DNA of 6,207 nt, taken from the NCBI GenBank assembly GCA_964485695.1, contig CAZAKZ010000238.1:1-6207 (forward strand), written 5' to 3'. Below the pieces are notes generated by a model. The model was not told the origin of the DNA, ran no database searches, and worked only from the letters and a program-made list of their open reading frames with translations. The stretch comes from CAZAKZ01 sp964485695. GTDB taxonomy: Bacteria; Planctomycetota; JAFGQW01. Every line of letters starts with the position of its first letter. The first letter of the stretch is position 1. A program made the translations under genes and the position numbers. Below, piece by piece: positions 1 through 6,139 of the stretch.

Positions 1-2
1 CG

Positions 3-119
3 CCCCTGGAGGACTACGGGCCTGGACGGGTCCGGTTAAATGGATACCCCCGATATTTCATATTGAGTCGGAGTCAAGCGGAAAGTCCAGAAACCAAGAC
101 TTTCCTGCGTGAAGAATAA
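3..119 (+). CDS. Possible 3' end of an upstream plus-strand gene
   Basis: The frame starting at base 3 is open from the window edge to a TAA at 117-119 and would give a 38-residue C-terminal tail beginning PLEDYGPGRVRLNGYPRYF. The first half of it favours G or C at third codon positions, as real genes here do; the second half does not. I do not recognise the peptide. An alternative is a tail in frame 1 that ends at TAA 37-39 after 12 residues, or no gene at all. If real, the gene would converge on the esterase-fold gene with a gap of about 116 bases. No minus-strand gene fits this stretch: the only clear ATG there gives 15 codons before a stop. Confidence 0.22.
   Translation, partial: PLEDYGPGRVRLNGYPRYFILSRSQAESPETKTFLREE
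78..108. repeat. Inverted repeat, 8-bp perfect stem
   Basis: GGAAAGTC (80-87) pairs perfectly with GACTTTCC (98-105) across a 10-base loop. Two further pairs (78-79 with 107-108) form if T106 is bulged. It could be a terminator or RNA stem for an upstream plus-strand gene, but it overlaps the possible gene tail ending at 119 and lacks a T run, so its role is open. Confidence 0.4.
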
Positions 120-139
120 ACTGGATCCGAAGTTACCGG

Positions 140-162
140 AGATCTCTGAAAACCCGAGATCT
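140..162. repeat. Inverted repeat AGATCTC / GAGATCT
   Basis: AGATCTC (140-146) and GAGATCT (156-162) form a 7-bp stem with a 9-base loop. Because each arm contains the palindrome AGATCT, GAGATCT also appears as a direct repeat at 139-145 and 156-162. No T run follows on either strand. It could be a weak stem between convergent genes or a protein-binding site. Confidence 0.35.
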
Positions 163-200
163 GTATCTAATTCAGGACCTAGGATTTTGTCCTACATGAG

Positions 201-226
201 CACCGAGGTCTATTCAGCTCTCGGTG
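201..226 (-). terminator. Candidate hairpin after the esterase-fold gene
   Basis: CACCGAG (201-207) and CTCGGTG (220-226) form a 7-bp stem with a 12-base loop, starting about 10 bases past the stop codon (236-238) of the minus-strand gene. That position fits a transcription end. On the minus strand no U-rich tail follows, so if it acts in termination it is not a classic intrinsic terminator. It may simply protect the 3' end of the transcript. Confidence 0.35.
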
Positions 227-235
227 AAGAAGGTA

Positions 236-1825
236 CTAATCGCCTTTCCCGTTCTCTCCCTTGGTGTCGGGTTCGGTCTTCTTGTCGGGCTCCTTTTTCT
301 TCGGATCTTTTTTGGGTTCGGGCTCCGGCTGGGGGATCTTGATTCCTTGGCTCCAGGGGTAGATCCGACTCCAGTCCCCGGAGTTCACCCAGCTTTTCTC
401 GATGGCCTCGAATGTTCGCTTGGGCCTTCCGTTGTAAAGCACCTTTCCGTTCACCTCGAAGGTGACGTCCTTGTCGAGGTCGAGAATGCGATCGTTCAGG
501 GAGATCCTCAATCCCAGGATGCGGTGCGTCTGGATGACGAGCTTGTTGGAGGCCCTGTCCACCTTGACATCGAAACGGGGGAGCTTTTTCTTGTCCTCGT
601 CCTTCTTCAGGACTTCGGCCTCGATCTCTTCGGTGGACTGTACGAAGTAGCAGCGACGGGTGTAGTTTTCCTTGACGGTCCAGTCGATCCTGTCCGGGTA
701 GGGATTGCGGGGTTTCTCGAGAAAAGAGATCTGGGCTGCGGCGATCTCCTTGAAGAAGTCGCGCTCCCTGCGTGGCTTGGGAGCCTCGGTCAGGTTGGCC
801 ACGGTGACGTTCACGCCCGCGGCCTTCATCTTTTCGGCGAGGGCATCGGCCTTTTTCGGATCCAGCTCCATGCCGGGTACGCCCACCAGGAGGAACCGAG
901 TATTGAGGAAGTCCTCGAACCGGATCTCCTCGGGAGGGAGGGCGCCGCGGATGATGACGCCGGCAAAGAGGTCGGCAAAGGCGCTGGCAATGCACCAGGC
1001 CTCGATCCCGCCGTCGGCAAAGCCGTCCAGAAACAGCCGGTTACGTTCGACGTTGTACTCCCGGACGATTTGGTTGCCTAGAAGTAAGAGTGAGGCGTAC
1101 AGCTTTCGCCGGTCACTCCACCTGCTCTCGGGCTTCTCGACCTCATCATCCATGTTTGGCTTCTTGGCCTTCTCGCCTTTCTTGGTCTTCTTGGTCTTCT
1201 TGGCCTTCTTAGGCTTCTTTGGCTCGTCGGGGAACTCGGGAACCAGGAGGATCGGGCCGGACTTGAGCTCCTTGGTGGACCACATGTGACGCAGGAAATC
1301 CTCGCTCTTGAACTTACCCTCCTTCGGATGGAGGCAGAGGACGAGGGGGCAGGGTGTCTTGGATCTGTACGTGGAGGGGACCAAGAGCTGGTAGACTACC
1401 GGAAACTCCATGCCCATCCGATTATGTATCCACTTTCGGTTGGCCAGGTGGCCGGTACGGCCCGGGTATTTCATGTACTTTTCGTTGGAGAACACGTGCC
1501 ACCAGGAGGTGACTGCCTTCAGGGGATCACGCCCGCTATTCTGGATCTTGTCCAGCTCGGACTTCATTACTCCCTTGAGCTTGATTTGCTTCTTCAAGTC
1601 CTTGATGCTGCTATTCCCATCGAGTCTTTCGATCTCCCCGAGAATCTTGGCGATCTTATCGACTTCCTTGGGTTCCAGCGTCATCTCTTCCGGTGTGGTT
1701 TTGGCCTGGTTCTTGGGGCCGTCCTTACCGGCCTTGGCAGGAGGGTCCTCCTGGCCCGGAGCCGCAAGGCAAGCACAGAAGAGGAAGATCAGGGCAGGAA
1801 GCATGAATGAACGAATCAAGTACAT
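236..1825 (-). CDS. Exported alpha/beta-hydrolase-fold protein, predicted inactive esterase
   Basis: This is a 529-residue protein. The ATG at 1825 is chosen because it puts a signal peptide at the N terminus (charged start, then LPALIFLFCACLA, cleavage near residue 22-24) and has AGAAAG 6 bases upstream. The TTG at 1936 would bury that signal behind 37 residues. After a charged linker comes a polyhydroxybutyrate-depolymerase or carboxylesterase-like fold: PLVLCLHP (about 160-167), ILLVPEFP (192-199), then LFLDGFADGG (264-273), which sits where active relatives have GxSxG. The nucleophile position is Ala270 (GCC at 1016-1018), and no His appears in the usual late catalytic place, so hydrolysis looks unlikely. 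A KKx-repeat loop interrupts the core (about 202-223). Residues about 380-496 form a small C-terminal beta domain of the kind I associate with planctomycete esterases. The last 33 residues are a Pro/Glu/Lys tail. A binding or structural envelope role is inferred; the substrate is unknown. Confidence 0.85.
   Translation of the reverse strand: MYLIRSFMLPALIFLFCACLAAPGQEDPPAKAGKDGPKNQAKTTPEEMTLEPKEVDKIAKILGEIERLDGNSSIKDLKKQIKLKGVMKSELDKIQNSGRDPLKAVTSWWHVFSNEKYMKYPGRTGHLANRKWIHNRMGMEFPVVYQLLVPSTYRSKTPCPLVLCLHPKEGKFKSEDFLRHMWSTKELKSGPILLVPEFPDEPKKPKKAKKTKKTKKGEKAKKPNMDDEVEKPESRWSDRRKLYASLLLLGNQIVREYNVERNRLFLDGFADGGIEAWCIASAFADLFAGVIIRGALPPEEIRFEDFLNTRFLLVGVPGMELDPKKADALAEKMKAAGVNVTVANLTEAPKPRRERDFFKEIAAAQISFLEKPRNPYPDRIDWTVKENYTRRCYFVQSTEEIEAEVLKKDEDKKKLPRFDVKVDRASNKLVIQTHRILGLRISLNDRILDLDKDVTFEVNGKVLYNGRPKRTFEAIEKSWVNSGDWSRIYPWSQGIKIPQPEPEPKKDPKKKEPDKKTEPDTKGENGKGD
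1157..1222 (-). repeat. Short tandem repeat encoding KKx triplets
   Basis: The coding strand repeats a unit of about 9 bases (AAG AAG plus one variable codon), giving KKPKKAKKTKKTKKGEKAKK in the esterase-fold protein. It lies between a core strand and the helix before the nucleophile elbow. The repeat is imperfect at the third codon of each unit. Slippage expansion within the gene is a reasonable origin. The strong positive charge suggests a surface loop contacting nucleic acid, an acidic polymer or membrane, which is inference only. Confidence 0.7.
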
Positions 1826-1876
1826 GGCGATCTTTCTGCTAGTACGAGAATAACTCGAGTGGAGTGGTACGGCGGC

Positions 1877-1889
1877 TGTCACCGGGACA
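1877..1889. promoter_or_regulatory. Small inverted repeat TGTC-ACCGG-GACA
   Basis: TGTC (1877-1880) and GACA (1886-1889) flank a 5-base centre, about 50 bases upstream of the minus-strand start codon. It overlaps the first copy of GGCTGTC(A)CCGGG. It could be an operator half-site pair or a 5'-leader stem; four pairs are too few to rule out chance. Confidence 0.2.
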
Positions 1890-1994
1890 ATCCGAACCTT
1901 CTTGCGTGTGCGTAGTGCTATCTGTAACTTTACCAAAACCTCTTTTGTGGCGAAACCACTTGTCTCCGTGACCGGGGACTCCGAAAAAAGGGGT

Positions 1995-2008
1995 ATCAGG
2001 TATCTGAT
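1995..2008. promoter_or_regulatory. Imperfect palindrome ATCAG-GTAT-CTGAT
   Basis: ATCAG (1995-1999) and CTGAT (2004-2008) are inverted around GTAT. The site lies 170 bases from the minus-strand gene and about 217 bases from the plus-strand gene. Its shape is that of a dimeric regulator operator, but the family cannot be named and chance occurrence is possible. Confidence 0.25.
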
Positions 2009-2030
2009 GGGCTGTCCCGGGGTTCAGGCA

Positions 2031-2052
2031 CTTTTTTTCTTTTTCTTTTTTC
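2031..2052. repeat. 22-base pure-pyrimidine tract
   Basis: The run on the plus strand is T-rich with C interruptions and no purine for 22 bases (A/G-rich on the minus strand), in otherwise GC-rich DNA. Such tracts are stiff or curved and can act as upstream promoter elements. It is not preceded by a strong GC hairpin and no plus-strand gene ends before it, so I do not call it a terminator. Confidence 0.6.
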
Positions 2053-2097
2053 GTACCCTCCAGGGAGGATCGCAGGGCTGCGCCGGTGAGTCGCCCC

Positions 2098-2116
2098 CGG
2101 GTAGCGGAAATACCCG
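2098..2116 (+). promoter_or_regulatory. Leader hairpin CGGGTA / TACCCG
   Basis: CGGGTA (2098-2103) pairs with TACCCG (2111-2116) around the loop GCGGAAA. It lies 17 bases before the terminator-like hairpin and about 110 bases upstream of the synthase-like gene. Together the two could form an RNA regulatory leader. I recognise no known riboswitch consensus in it. Confidence 0.3.
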
Positions 2117-2132
2117 TCGGATTTACGCGGAG

Positions 2133-2153
2133 GGCCCGGCGAGGGCCATTTTT
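2133..2153 (+). terminator. Terminator-like hairpin in the leader
   Basis: GGCCC (2133-2137) pairs with GGGCC (2143-2147) around GGCGA, followed by A and five T (2149-2153). This is the general form of a short intrinsic terminator on the plus strand. It stands 72 bases before the ATG of the synthase-like gene and no gene ends ahead of it, so if active it would attenuate that gene. Only five pairs and a short T run make it weak. Confidence 0.35.
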
Positions 2154-2217
2154 CTGTCTAACTGTCTGTCCTTCAATGTGTAACAATCGGTCTTCATTCT
2201 CGAACTGAGATGGATTC

Positions 2218-2229
2218 ATGACTCCATGA
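2218..2229 (+). CDS. Three-codon minicistron overlapping the next start
   Basis: ATG ACT CCA TGA encodes Met-Thr-Pro and stops at 2227-2229, so its TGA overlaps the ATG of the large gene at 2226 (ATGA). GAGA at 2207-2210 lies 7 bases before this first ATG but 15 bases before the main start, a better spacing for the minicistron. Translational coupling is possible; a chance upstream ATG is equally plausible. Confidence 0.2.
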   Translation: MTP

Positions 2230-4766
2230 ACACCAATCCGGAGCGCCCCTTCTGCCGCTACCTCGGCCTCGCCCTCACCACCTGCAGCATGCTCCTGCTC
2301 CAGCTCTACCTGACGCGGGTCTTCACGGTGCTGTTTCACTCCAGCTTTGCCTTTCTGGCCATCTCCATTGCATTCCTGGGGCTGGGATCGGCCGGGGTGT
2401 TCGCCTACCTGTTTTCCGGGCTGTTTCCACCGTCCCGACTCCCCCGGCGGGTATCCGCCCTGGGGCTGGCCTATTCCGTGGTGCTGGGGATCGCTTTCTG
2501 GGGGCTGGTGACCCTCGACTCGACCCTCATGTCCGGCGGGACGAGCGCCTTGCCGTCGCTTAAGATGTTCATCCTGCGCGTCTTCCTGGCGGGCGCGATC
2601 ATGGTGCCGGGATTCTTTCTGGCGGGTCTCATCCTCTCCCTAGTCTTCAAGCACCACCTGGCCGTGGTCAACCGCCTCTACTTCGCCGACCTTCTCGGGG
2701 CAGGCATCGGCTGCGTCCTGGTGCTGCCGCTACTGAGCGTGATCGGTGGGGATAATGCCATCTTCTTTGTCTGCATGATCGCCGCCGGAGGCGCCTCGTT
2801 CCTCGCTCTGGCCGCCGGAGGAAGCCGGGGCCTCGCAGGGGCGGGCGCAGGGCTGGTGGTGGGATTTGCCGCGCTCATGGCGGTCAATCCTTCCCTGGGC
2901 CTTGTGAAGATCCGATCCCACGCCACCTCCACGGGCGGGGCGGGCACGCAGCGCTCCAGGGACAAGGCGGTGAAGGGAAACGCCGAGCTCTTTTCGGCCT
3001 GGAATTCCTTTTCTCGCATCGGGGTCTTTGAAACCGTGGGGGGCAAGGAGCTCTACGTCCGCATCGATTCCAGCTGCCAGACATCCATTCCGGTCTACAC
3101 CGAGGAAGTCGTGGCGGAACAGACGGCGGAGCTCACCTTCGAGCAGTTGCCCTTCCTCCTGAACCGGCACCGCAGGTACCTCGAGATCGGCGCGGGCGGT
3201 GGGGCCGGCATGGTCTTCGCGCACCATTTCGGCGCGGAGCGCATCGTCGGCGTCGAGATCAACGACATCACCGTGGACTGCGCCAAACGGATCTTCGCCG
3301 AGAGATGCCGCATGCCCGACCTGTTCTCGAAATCGGACGTGGATCTGGTGGTGGACGAGGGCCGCAGCTACGTGACCCAGTCGGATGAGCTCTTCGACAC
3401 CCTCACCATCACCTTCATCCAGACGGGTGCGGCCAGCGGCGCCACCGCCTTCGCCCTGTCCGAGGCCAACCTGTTCACGGTGGAGGCCTTCACCGAGTTC
3501 CTGAAGAGCCTTGATGCCGGAGGCCTCTTCTACGTCTACCGCCACGGCGGGAACCAGATGCTGAGGCTTATCTCCATCGTGCGGGAGGCCTACCGGGCAC
3601 TGGGCATCGAGGACCTTCGCAAACGCGTGTTCATCGCCAAGGATCCCGTGCTCAACCACGCCGTTCTGATGGCCAGCAGGAATCCATTCACGGCCGGAGA
3701 GATCGAGAAGCTGGAGGGGGGGTGCAGGAACCTGAAGCTCAAGGTCCTCTACTCGCCCGGCTCCTGGAACGACGGCAAGCGGCCGAATCCGCTCCTGGAG
3801 GCGCTGCGTGACCTCCGGCTGAGTGGCCAGGACAACTGGAAGAATATCGGGGCCGCCTACAATCGACAGCACAACGACGATACCGTCCTGCCCATCGAGC
3901 ACGCATACCTCACGTCTCCGAACCCCGAGGCCTTCCGGGAGGACTACTTTCTGGACATCAGCGCCACCACCGACGATCGGCCCTACTTCTTCTTCTTTTC
4001 CGTCAACCGGATCCAGGACTTCTGGAGGACGTTCCAGCCCGCGAGCCTCGAGTTTCTCGGCAGCATCGTGGTGCTCCTGTTCTGGCTCCTGGTGCTGTTC
4101 TCGGGTCTGGTGCTCGTCCTCATCGTGTTCCCGCTCTGCCTGAAGCACCGCAGCGCCCTGAAAGGCGGAGGCCGGGCCGCGTACCTGACCTACTTCGCCA
4201 TCCTGGGCGTCTCCTACATCTCCATCGAGGTCTCGTTCATCCAGCGGTTCGTCCTCTTCCTGGGCCACCCCATCTACGCGGTGTCGGTGGTGCTCATGGC
4301 CTTCCTGGTGTTCACCGGCGTGGGCAGCTTCTTCTCGGACGCCCTGTTCCGCAGGGGAGTGCTCACGATTCCGCGCACCCTCGTGGTCCTGGCCGTGCTT
4401 CTCGTGGTCTACGACCAGGTCCTGCCCGGGGTCTTCCACTCGTCACTGATCAGCCTGGCCGTGGTCGTGAAGATCCTCCTCTCCGCCGTCCTCATCCTGC
4501 CCCTGGCCTTCCTCATGGGCATCCTGTTTCCCCAGGGCCTGAGGCGTGTGGAGAAGTCGGATGCCGACCTGGTGCCGTGGGTCTGGGGCGCCAACAGCGC
4601 CACCTCGGTCATCGGCTCCATCCTGTCCCTGATCCTGGCCATCCACTTCGGCTTCTCCGTGGTCCTCTTCTTCGTCGTGGGCCTCTACCTCGTCTGTCTC
4701 GTGCTGATGCGCCATGGTGCCTGGCGGGGAGCGTCCGATCACTCCTCCACAGGAGAAACGAGGTAG
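2226..4766 (+). CDS. Spermidine-synthase-like multi-pass membrane protein with SAM-binding domain
   Basis: This 846-residue protein belongs to the large membrane-bound spermidine-synthase-like family. The N-terminal membrane domain has about six or seven segments (roughly 12-32, 41-65, 78-98, 114-142, 160-198, 203-220). WNSFSRIGV (259-267) leads into a Rossmann domain with the SAM-binding loop YLEIGAGGG (318-326), the ribose-binding acidic strand end VGVEIN (341-346) and DEGRSYV (377-383). Residues 393-404, where soluble aminopropyltransferases have their catalytic Asp, read LTITFIQTGAAS; LSEANLFTVEAF (411-422) follows. TTDDRPYFFFF (581-591) precedes a second membrane domain (609-828) containing EVSFIQRFVLFLGHPIY (668-684) and PWVWGANSATSVIGS (784-798). 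Spermidine synthesis is therefore doubtful; methyl or aminopropyl transfer to a membrane-associated substrate is possible. The ATG at 2226 is the first good start after the in-frame stop at 2181-2183. The ribosome site is weak. The 3' end overlaps the convergent gene by 28 bases. Confidence 0.93.
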   Translation: MNTNPERPFCRYLGLALTTCSMLLLQLYLTRVFTVLFHSSFAFLAISIAFLGLGSAGVFAYLFSGLFPPSRLPRRVSALGLAYSVVLGIAFWGLVTLDSTLMSGGTSALPSLKMFILRVFLAGAIMVPGFFLAGLILSLVFKHHLAVVNRLYFADLLGAGIGCVLVLPLLSVIGGDNAIFFVCMIAAGGASFLALAAGGSRGLAGAGAGLVVGFAALMAVNPSLGLVKIRSHATSTGGAGTQRSRDKAVKGNAELFSAWNSFSRIGVFETVGGKELYVRIDSSCQTSIPVYTEEVVAEQTAELTFEQLPFLLNRHRRYLEIGAGGGAGMVFAHHFGAERIVGVEINDITVDCAKRIFAERCRMPDLFSKSDVDLVVDEGRSYVTQSDELFDTLTITFIQTGAASGATAFALSEANLFTVEAFTEFLKSLDAGGLFYVYRHGGNQMLRLISIVREAYRALGIEDLRKRVFIAKDPVLNHAVLMASRNPFTAGEIEKLEGGCRNLKLKVLYSPGSWNDGKRPNPLLEALRDLRLSGQDNWKNIGAAYNRQHNDDTVLPIEHAYLTSPNPEAFREDYFLDISATTDDRPYFFFFSVNRIQDFWRTFQPASLEFLGSIVVLLFWLLVLFSGLVLVLIVFPLCLKHRSALKGGGRAAYLTYFAILGVSYISIEVSFIQRFVLFLGHPIYAVSVVLMAFLVFTGVGSFFSDALFRRGVLTIPRTLVVLAVLLVVYDQVLPGVFHSSLISLAVVVKILLSAVLILPLAFLMGILFPQGLRRVEKSDADLVPWVWGANSATSVIGSILSLILAIHFGFSVVLFFVVGLYLVCLVLMRHGAWRGASDHSSTGETR
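4739..4766. other. 28-base tail-to-tail gene overlap
   Basis: The stop of the plus-strand gene (TAG 4764-4766) lies inside the minus-strand gene, whose stop (TCA on plus, 4739-4741) lies inside the plus-strand gene. Both last-codon stretches are therefore coded in antisense. A small hairpin, CTCCT (4742-4746) with AGGAG (4751-4755), sits in the overlap, but there is no T run, so no intrinsic terminator separates the two transcripts. Confidence 0.85.
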
Positions 4767-6139
4767 ACCCGCACCCACCGGTCCTCGAAGATCGGATTGC
4801 CGAAGGCCTTTAGCCAGATCTTGTCACACGACTCGACGTCCCAGTCCGGATCCGGGCCCAGCACGCATCCCATGTGGGCGATCTCCTCCCGGAGGCGCTT
4901 GTGGACGAACAGGTACTTCACGCCTCTGCGCCGCAGTCCGTCGCAATCGGTCGCGAGGATGTTATTTCGGAATCTGAGCAGCCTTGGGGTATGCAGCTCG
5001 TTCACGGGAAGCCAGGACGGTACGGGCTGGTCCAGAATGCCCATGGCCACCCGCTTGCGGTGGATGCGCTGGACGTCGGGCTGAAAAATTGAACCGGCGT
5101 AGAAGTACCAGGGGACCTCCAGGATGAGGCAGTCCTCGGGATCGTGGGCCAGGGCGTGATAGGCGAAGGTGGCGCGATTCCGGAGGAACCAGTGCTTCTT
5201 CTCGGAGAACTCGCTGACGACGAAATCCTGCTGGAATCGGGGATGGTTCATGAAGCTGCCGCCCTCGCCGCAGATCTTCGCCAGGGGTGAAAACCAGCCC
5301 AGAATCCCGAGGGCCGCGGCTGTGGGGAGGAGCTTCCAGGGCCCGCGACCCAGGGTCGTCACCCCGGCCGAGAAGAAGAACAAGAGGATCGGAAGGACCC
5401 AGAGGTTGTACCGGACGAAGATAGGAAACTGATTTGCCAGGGTGGGGGAAGCCACGAGCACGCCGCTGATCTGGAAGAGGACGGCAAAGACCATACACCC
5501 GCCGAGCCAGCCTTCCCGCCGGGTGAACACCACACCACCGAAGGCGGCCACGACCAGAAAACCGGCAGCGATCCAGGAGTGGTCGACGCCGGAGACCAGC
5601 ATCCCGGCCAGCTTGAAGGTGTCCGCAACATACAGGGGCGGATCTACTTTTTCCGCCAGGGTGTCCCAGGAATATAAAAGGGCCGGAGCCAGGAGCATTC
5701 CCGTCACCACGGCGACGACGAGGCCGAGGATCGAGGTTTCCCACAATGCACGCTTCCAGCCGGGCGGACGCGAGACCACGAGGGAGAGGAGGCCGAAGCC
5801 GAAGAGAGCCGCAATGAACGGCAGCGTGAGGAGGTGGAAGTAGACGGCGAGGGCGGCGGCCGGGACGAGGAGGACGGCCCAGCCGATGCGCCGGGTCCGG
5901 AACCAGGCTGCGAAGGCGATGAGGGTCGTGGTGCATAAAAACACGGCGATGCCGTAGGGCCGCGCGTAGCGGCTGTAGAAGATGAGCTGGGGAGAGAAGG
6001 CCAGCAGCGCGAGGAAGACGAGCATCCCCGTGCGGCCGAGAAGGCGCCGGGCGGCTAGCGGCGCGACCAGGATCAGGAGGATACCGGCCAGGAGCAGAGG
6101 CATGCGCATACCGAGCTCGGAAAGGCCGGAGGTATCCAT
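4739..6139 (-). CDS. GT39-like (GT-C) membrane glycosyltransferase, apparently N-terminally truncated
   Basis: The open frame gives 466 residues. It matches family 39 / ArnT-like GT-C glycosyltransferases, which use a polyprenyl-phosphate sugar on the outer side of the inner membrane. Seen here: GMRMPLLLAG (10-19), then LLAFSPQLIFYSRYARPYG (45-63), the family's SP..IYYSREARPY motif, then AVYFHLLTLPF (98-108) and VRYNLWVLPILLFFF (242-256). About ten membrane segments lie between 12 and 285, followed by a soluble C-terminal domain (about 286-466). Family members usually run longer and begin with a membrane helix and a first external loop carrying the catalytic Asp/Glu; both are missing. The first available start is the ATG at 6139, with AGGG (6145-6148) 5 bases upstream. 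Coding similarity seems to continue upstream as HWLYRAI until the in-frame TAA at 6164-6166. Frameshift, assembly error or real 5' loss are all possible. Sugar and acceptor are unknown. Confidence 0.8.
   Translation of the reverse strand: MDTSGLSELGMRMPLLLAGILLILVAPLAARRLLGRTGMLVFLALLAFSPQLIFYSRYARPYGIAVFLCTTTLIAFAAWFRTRRIGWAVLLVPAAALAVYFHLLTLPFIAALFGFGLLSLVVSRPPGWKRALWETSILGLVVAVVTGMLLAPALLYSWDTLAEKVDPPLYVADTFKLAGMLVSGVDHSWIAAGFLVVAAFGGVVFTRREGWLGGCMVFAVLFQISGVLVASPTLANQFPIFVRYNLWVLPILLFFFSAGVTTLGRGPWKLLPTAAALGILGWFSPLAKICGEGGSFMNHPRFQQDFVVSEFSEKKHWFLRNRATFAYHALAHDPEDCLILEVPWYFYAGSIFQPDVQRIHRKRVAMGILDQPVPSWLPVNELHTPRLLRFRNNILATDCDGLRRRGVKYLFVHKRLREEIAHMGCVLGPDPDWDVESCDKIWLKAFGNPIFEDRWVRVYLVSPVEE

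Larger units (their letters stand above)
1..235. other. Gene-poor flank with three short inverted repeats
   Basis: Apart from the possible gene tail at its left end, this stretch carries no supportable gene. It looks less GC-rich than the genes to its right. It holds three separate inverted repeats (78-108, 140-162 and 201-226), listed individually. None is followed by a clear T run on either strand, so none is a textbook intrinsic terminator. Confidence 0.5.
1826..2225. other. Divergent intergenic region, 400 bases
   Basis: This region separates the start codons of the minus-strand esterase-fold gene and the plus-strand membrane synthase-like gene, so it should hold both promoters. I see no convincing -35/-10 pair for either. 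It contains a long pyrimidine tract, an imperfect palindrome, two leader hairpins and a twice-occurring GGCTGTC(A)CCGGG motif (1874-1886 and 2010-2021, same strand). Short open frames here read as low-complexity peptides and are not supported as genes. Confidence 0.6.

Noticed and set aside
224..1081. 285-residue plus-strand open frame opposite the esterase-fold gene
   Set aside because: It is antisense, and its hydrophobic look comes from the complement of lysine- and glutamate-rich codons. The minus-strand protein has a signal peptide, fold and ordered domains.
1826..1936. Upstream extension of the esterase-fold protein to a TTG at 1936
   Set aside because: It would place 37 extra residues before a good signal peptide. 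The ATG at 1825 has its own weak ribosome site.
2031..2052. T-rich tract as an intrinsic terminator
   Set aside because: The sequence before it (2010-2030) pairs for only about three bases, and no plus-strand gene ends upstream.
1902..2183. 93-residue plus-strand open frame in the divergent region
   Set aside because: It runs through the pyrimidine tract (poly-Phe), shows no family features and lies in the likely promoter region.
2089..2226. Known riboswitch (TPP, cobalamin, SAM, c-di-GMP) upstream of the synthase-like gene
   Set aside because: I compared remembered consensus elements by eye. CTGAGA at 2205-2210 echoes a TPP motif, but no matching partner elements are present.
2730..4439. 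569-residue minus-strand open frame inside the synthase-like gene
   Set aside because: It is antisense to a clearly recognised protein. Its translation is rich in Glu, Gln, His and Arg with no domain, as expected from the third-position GC bias of the real gene.
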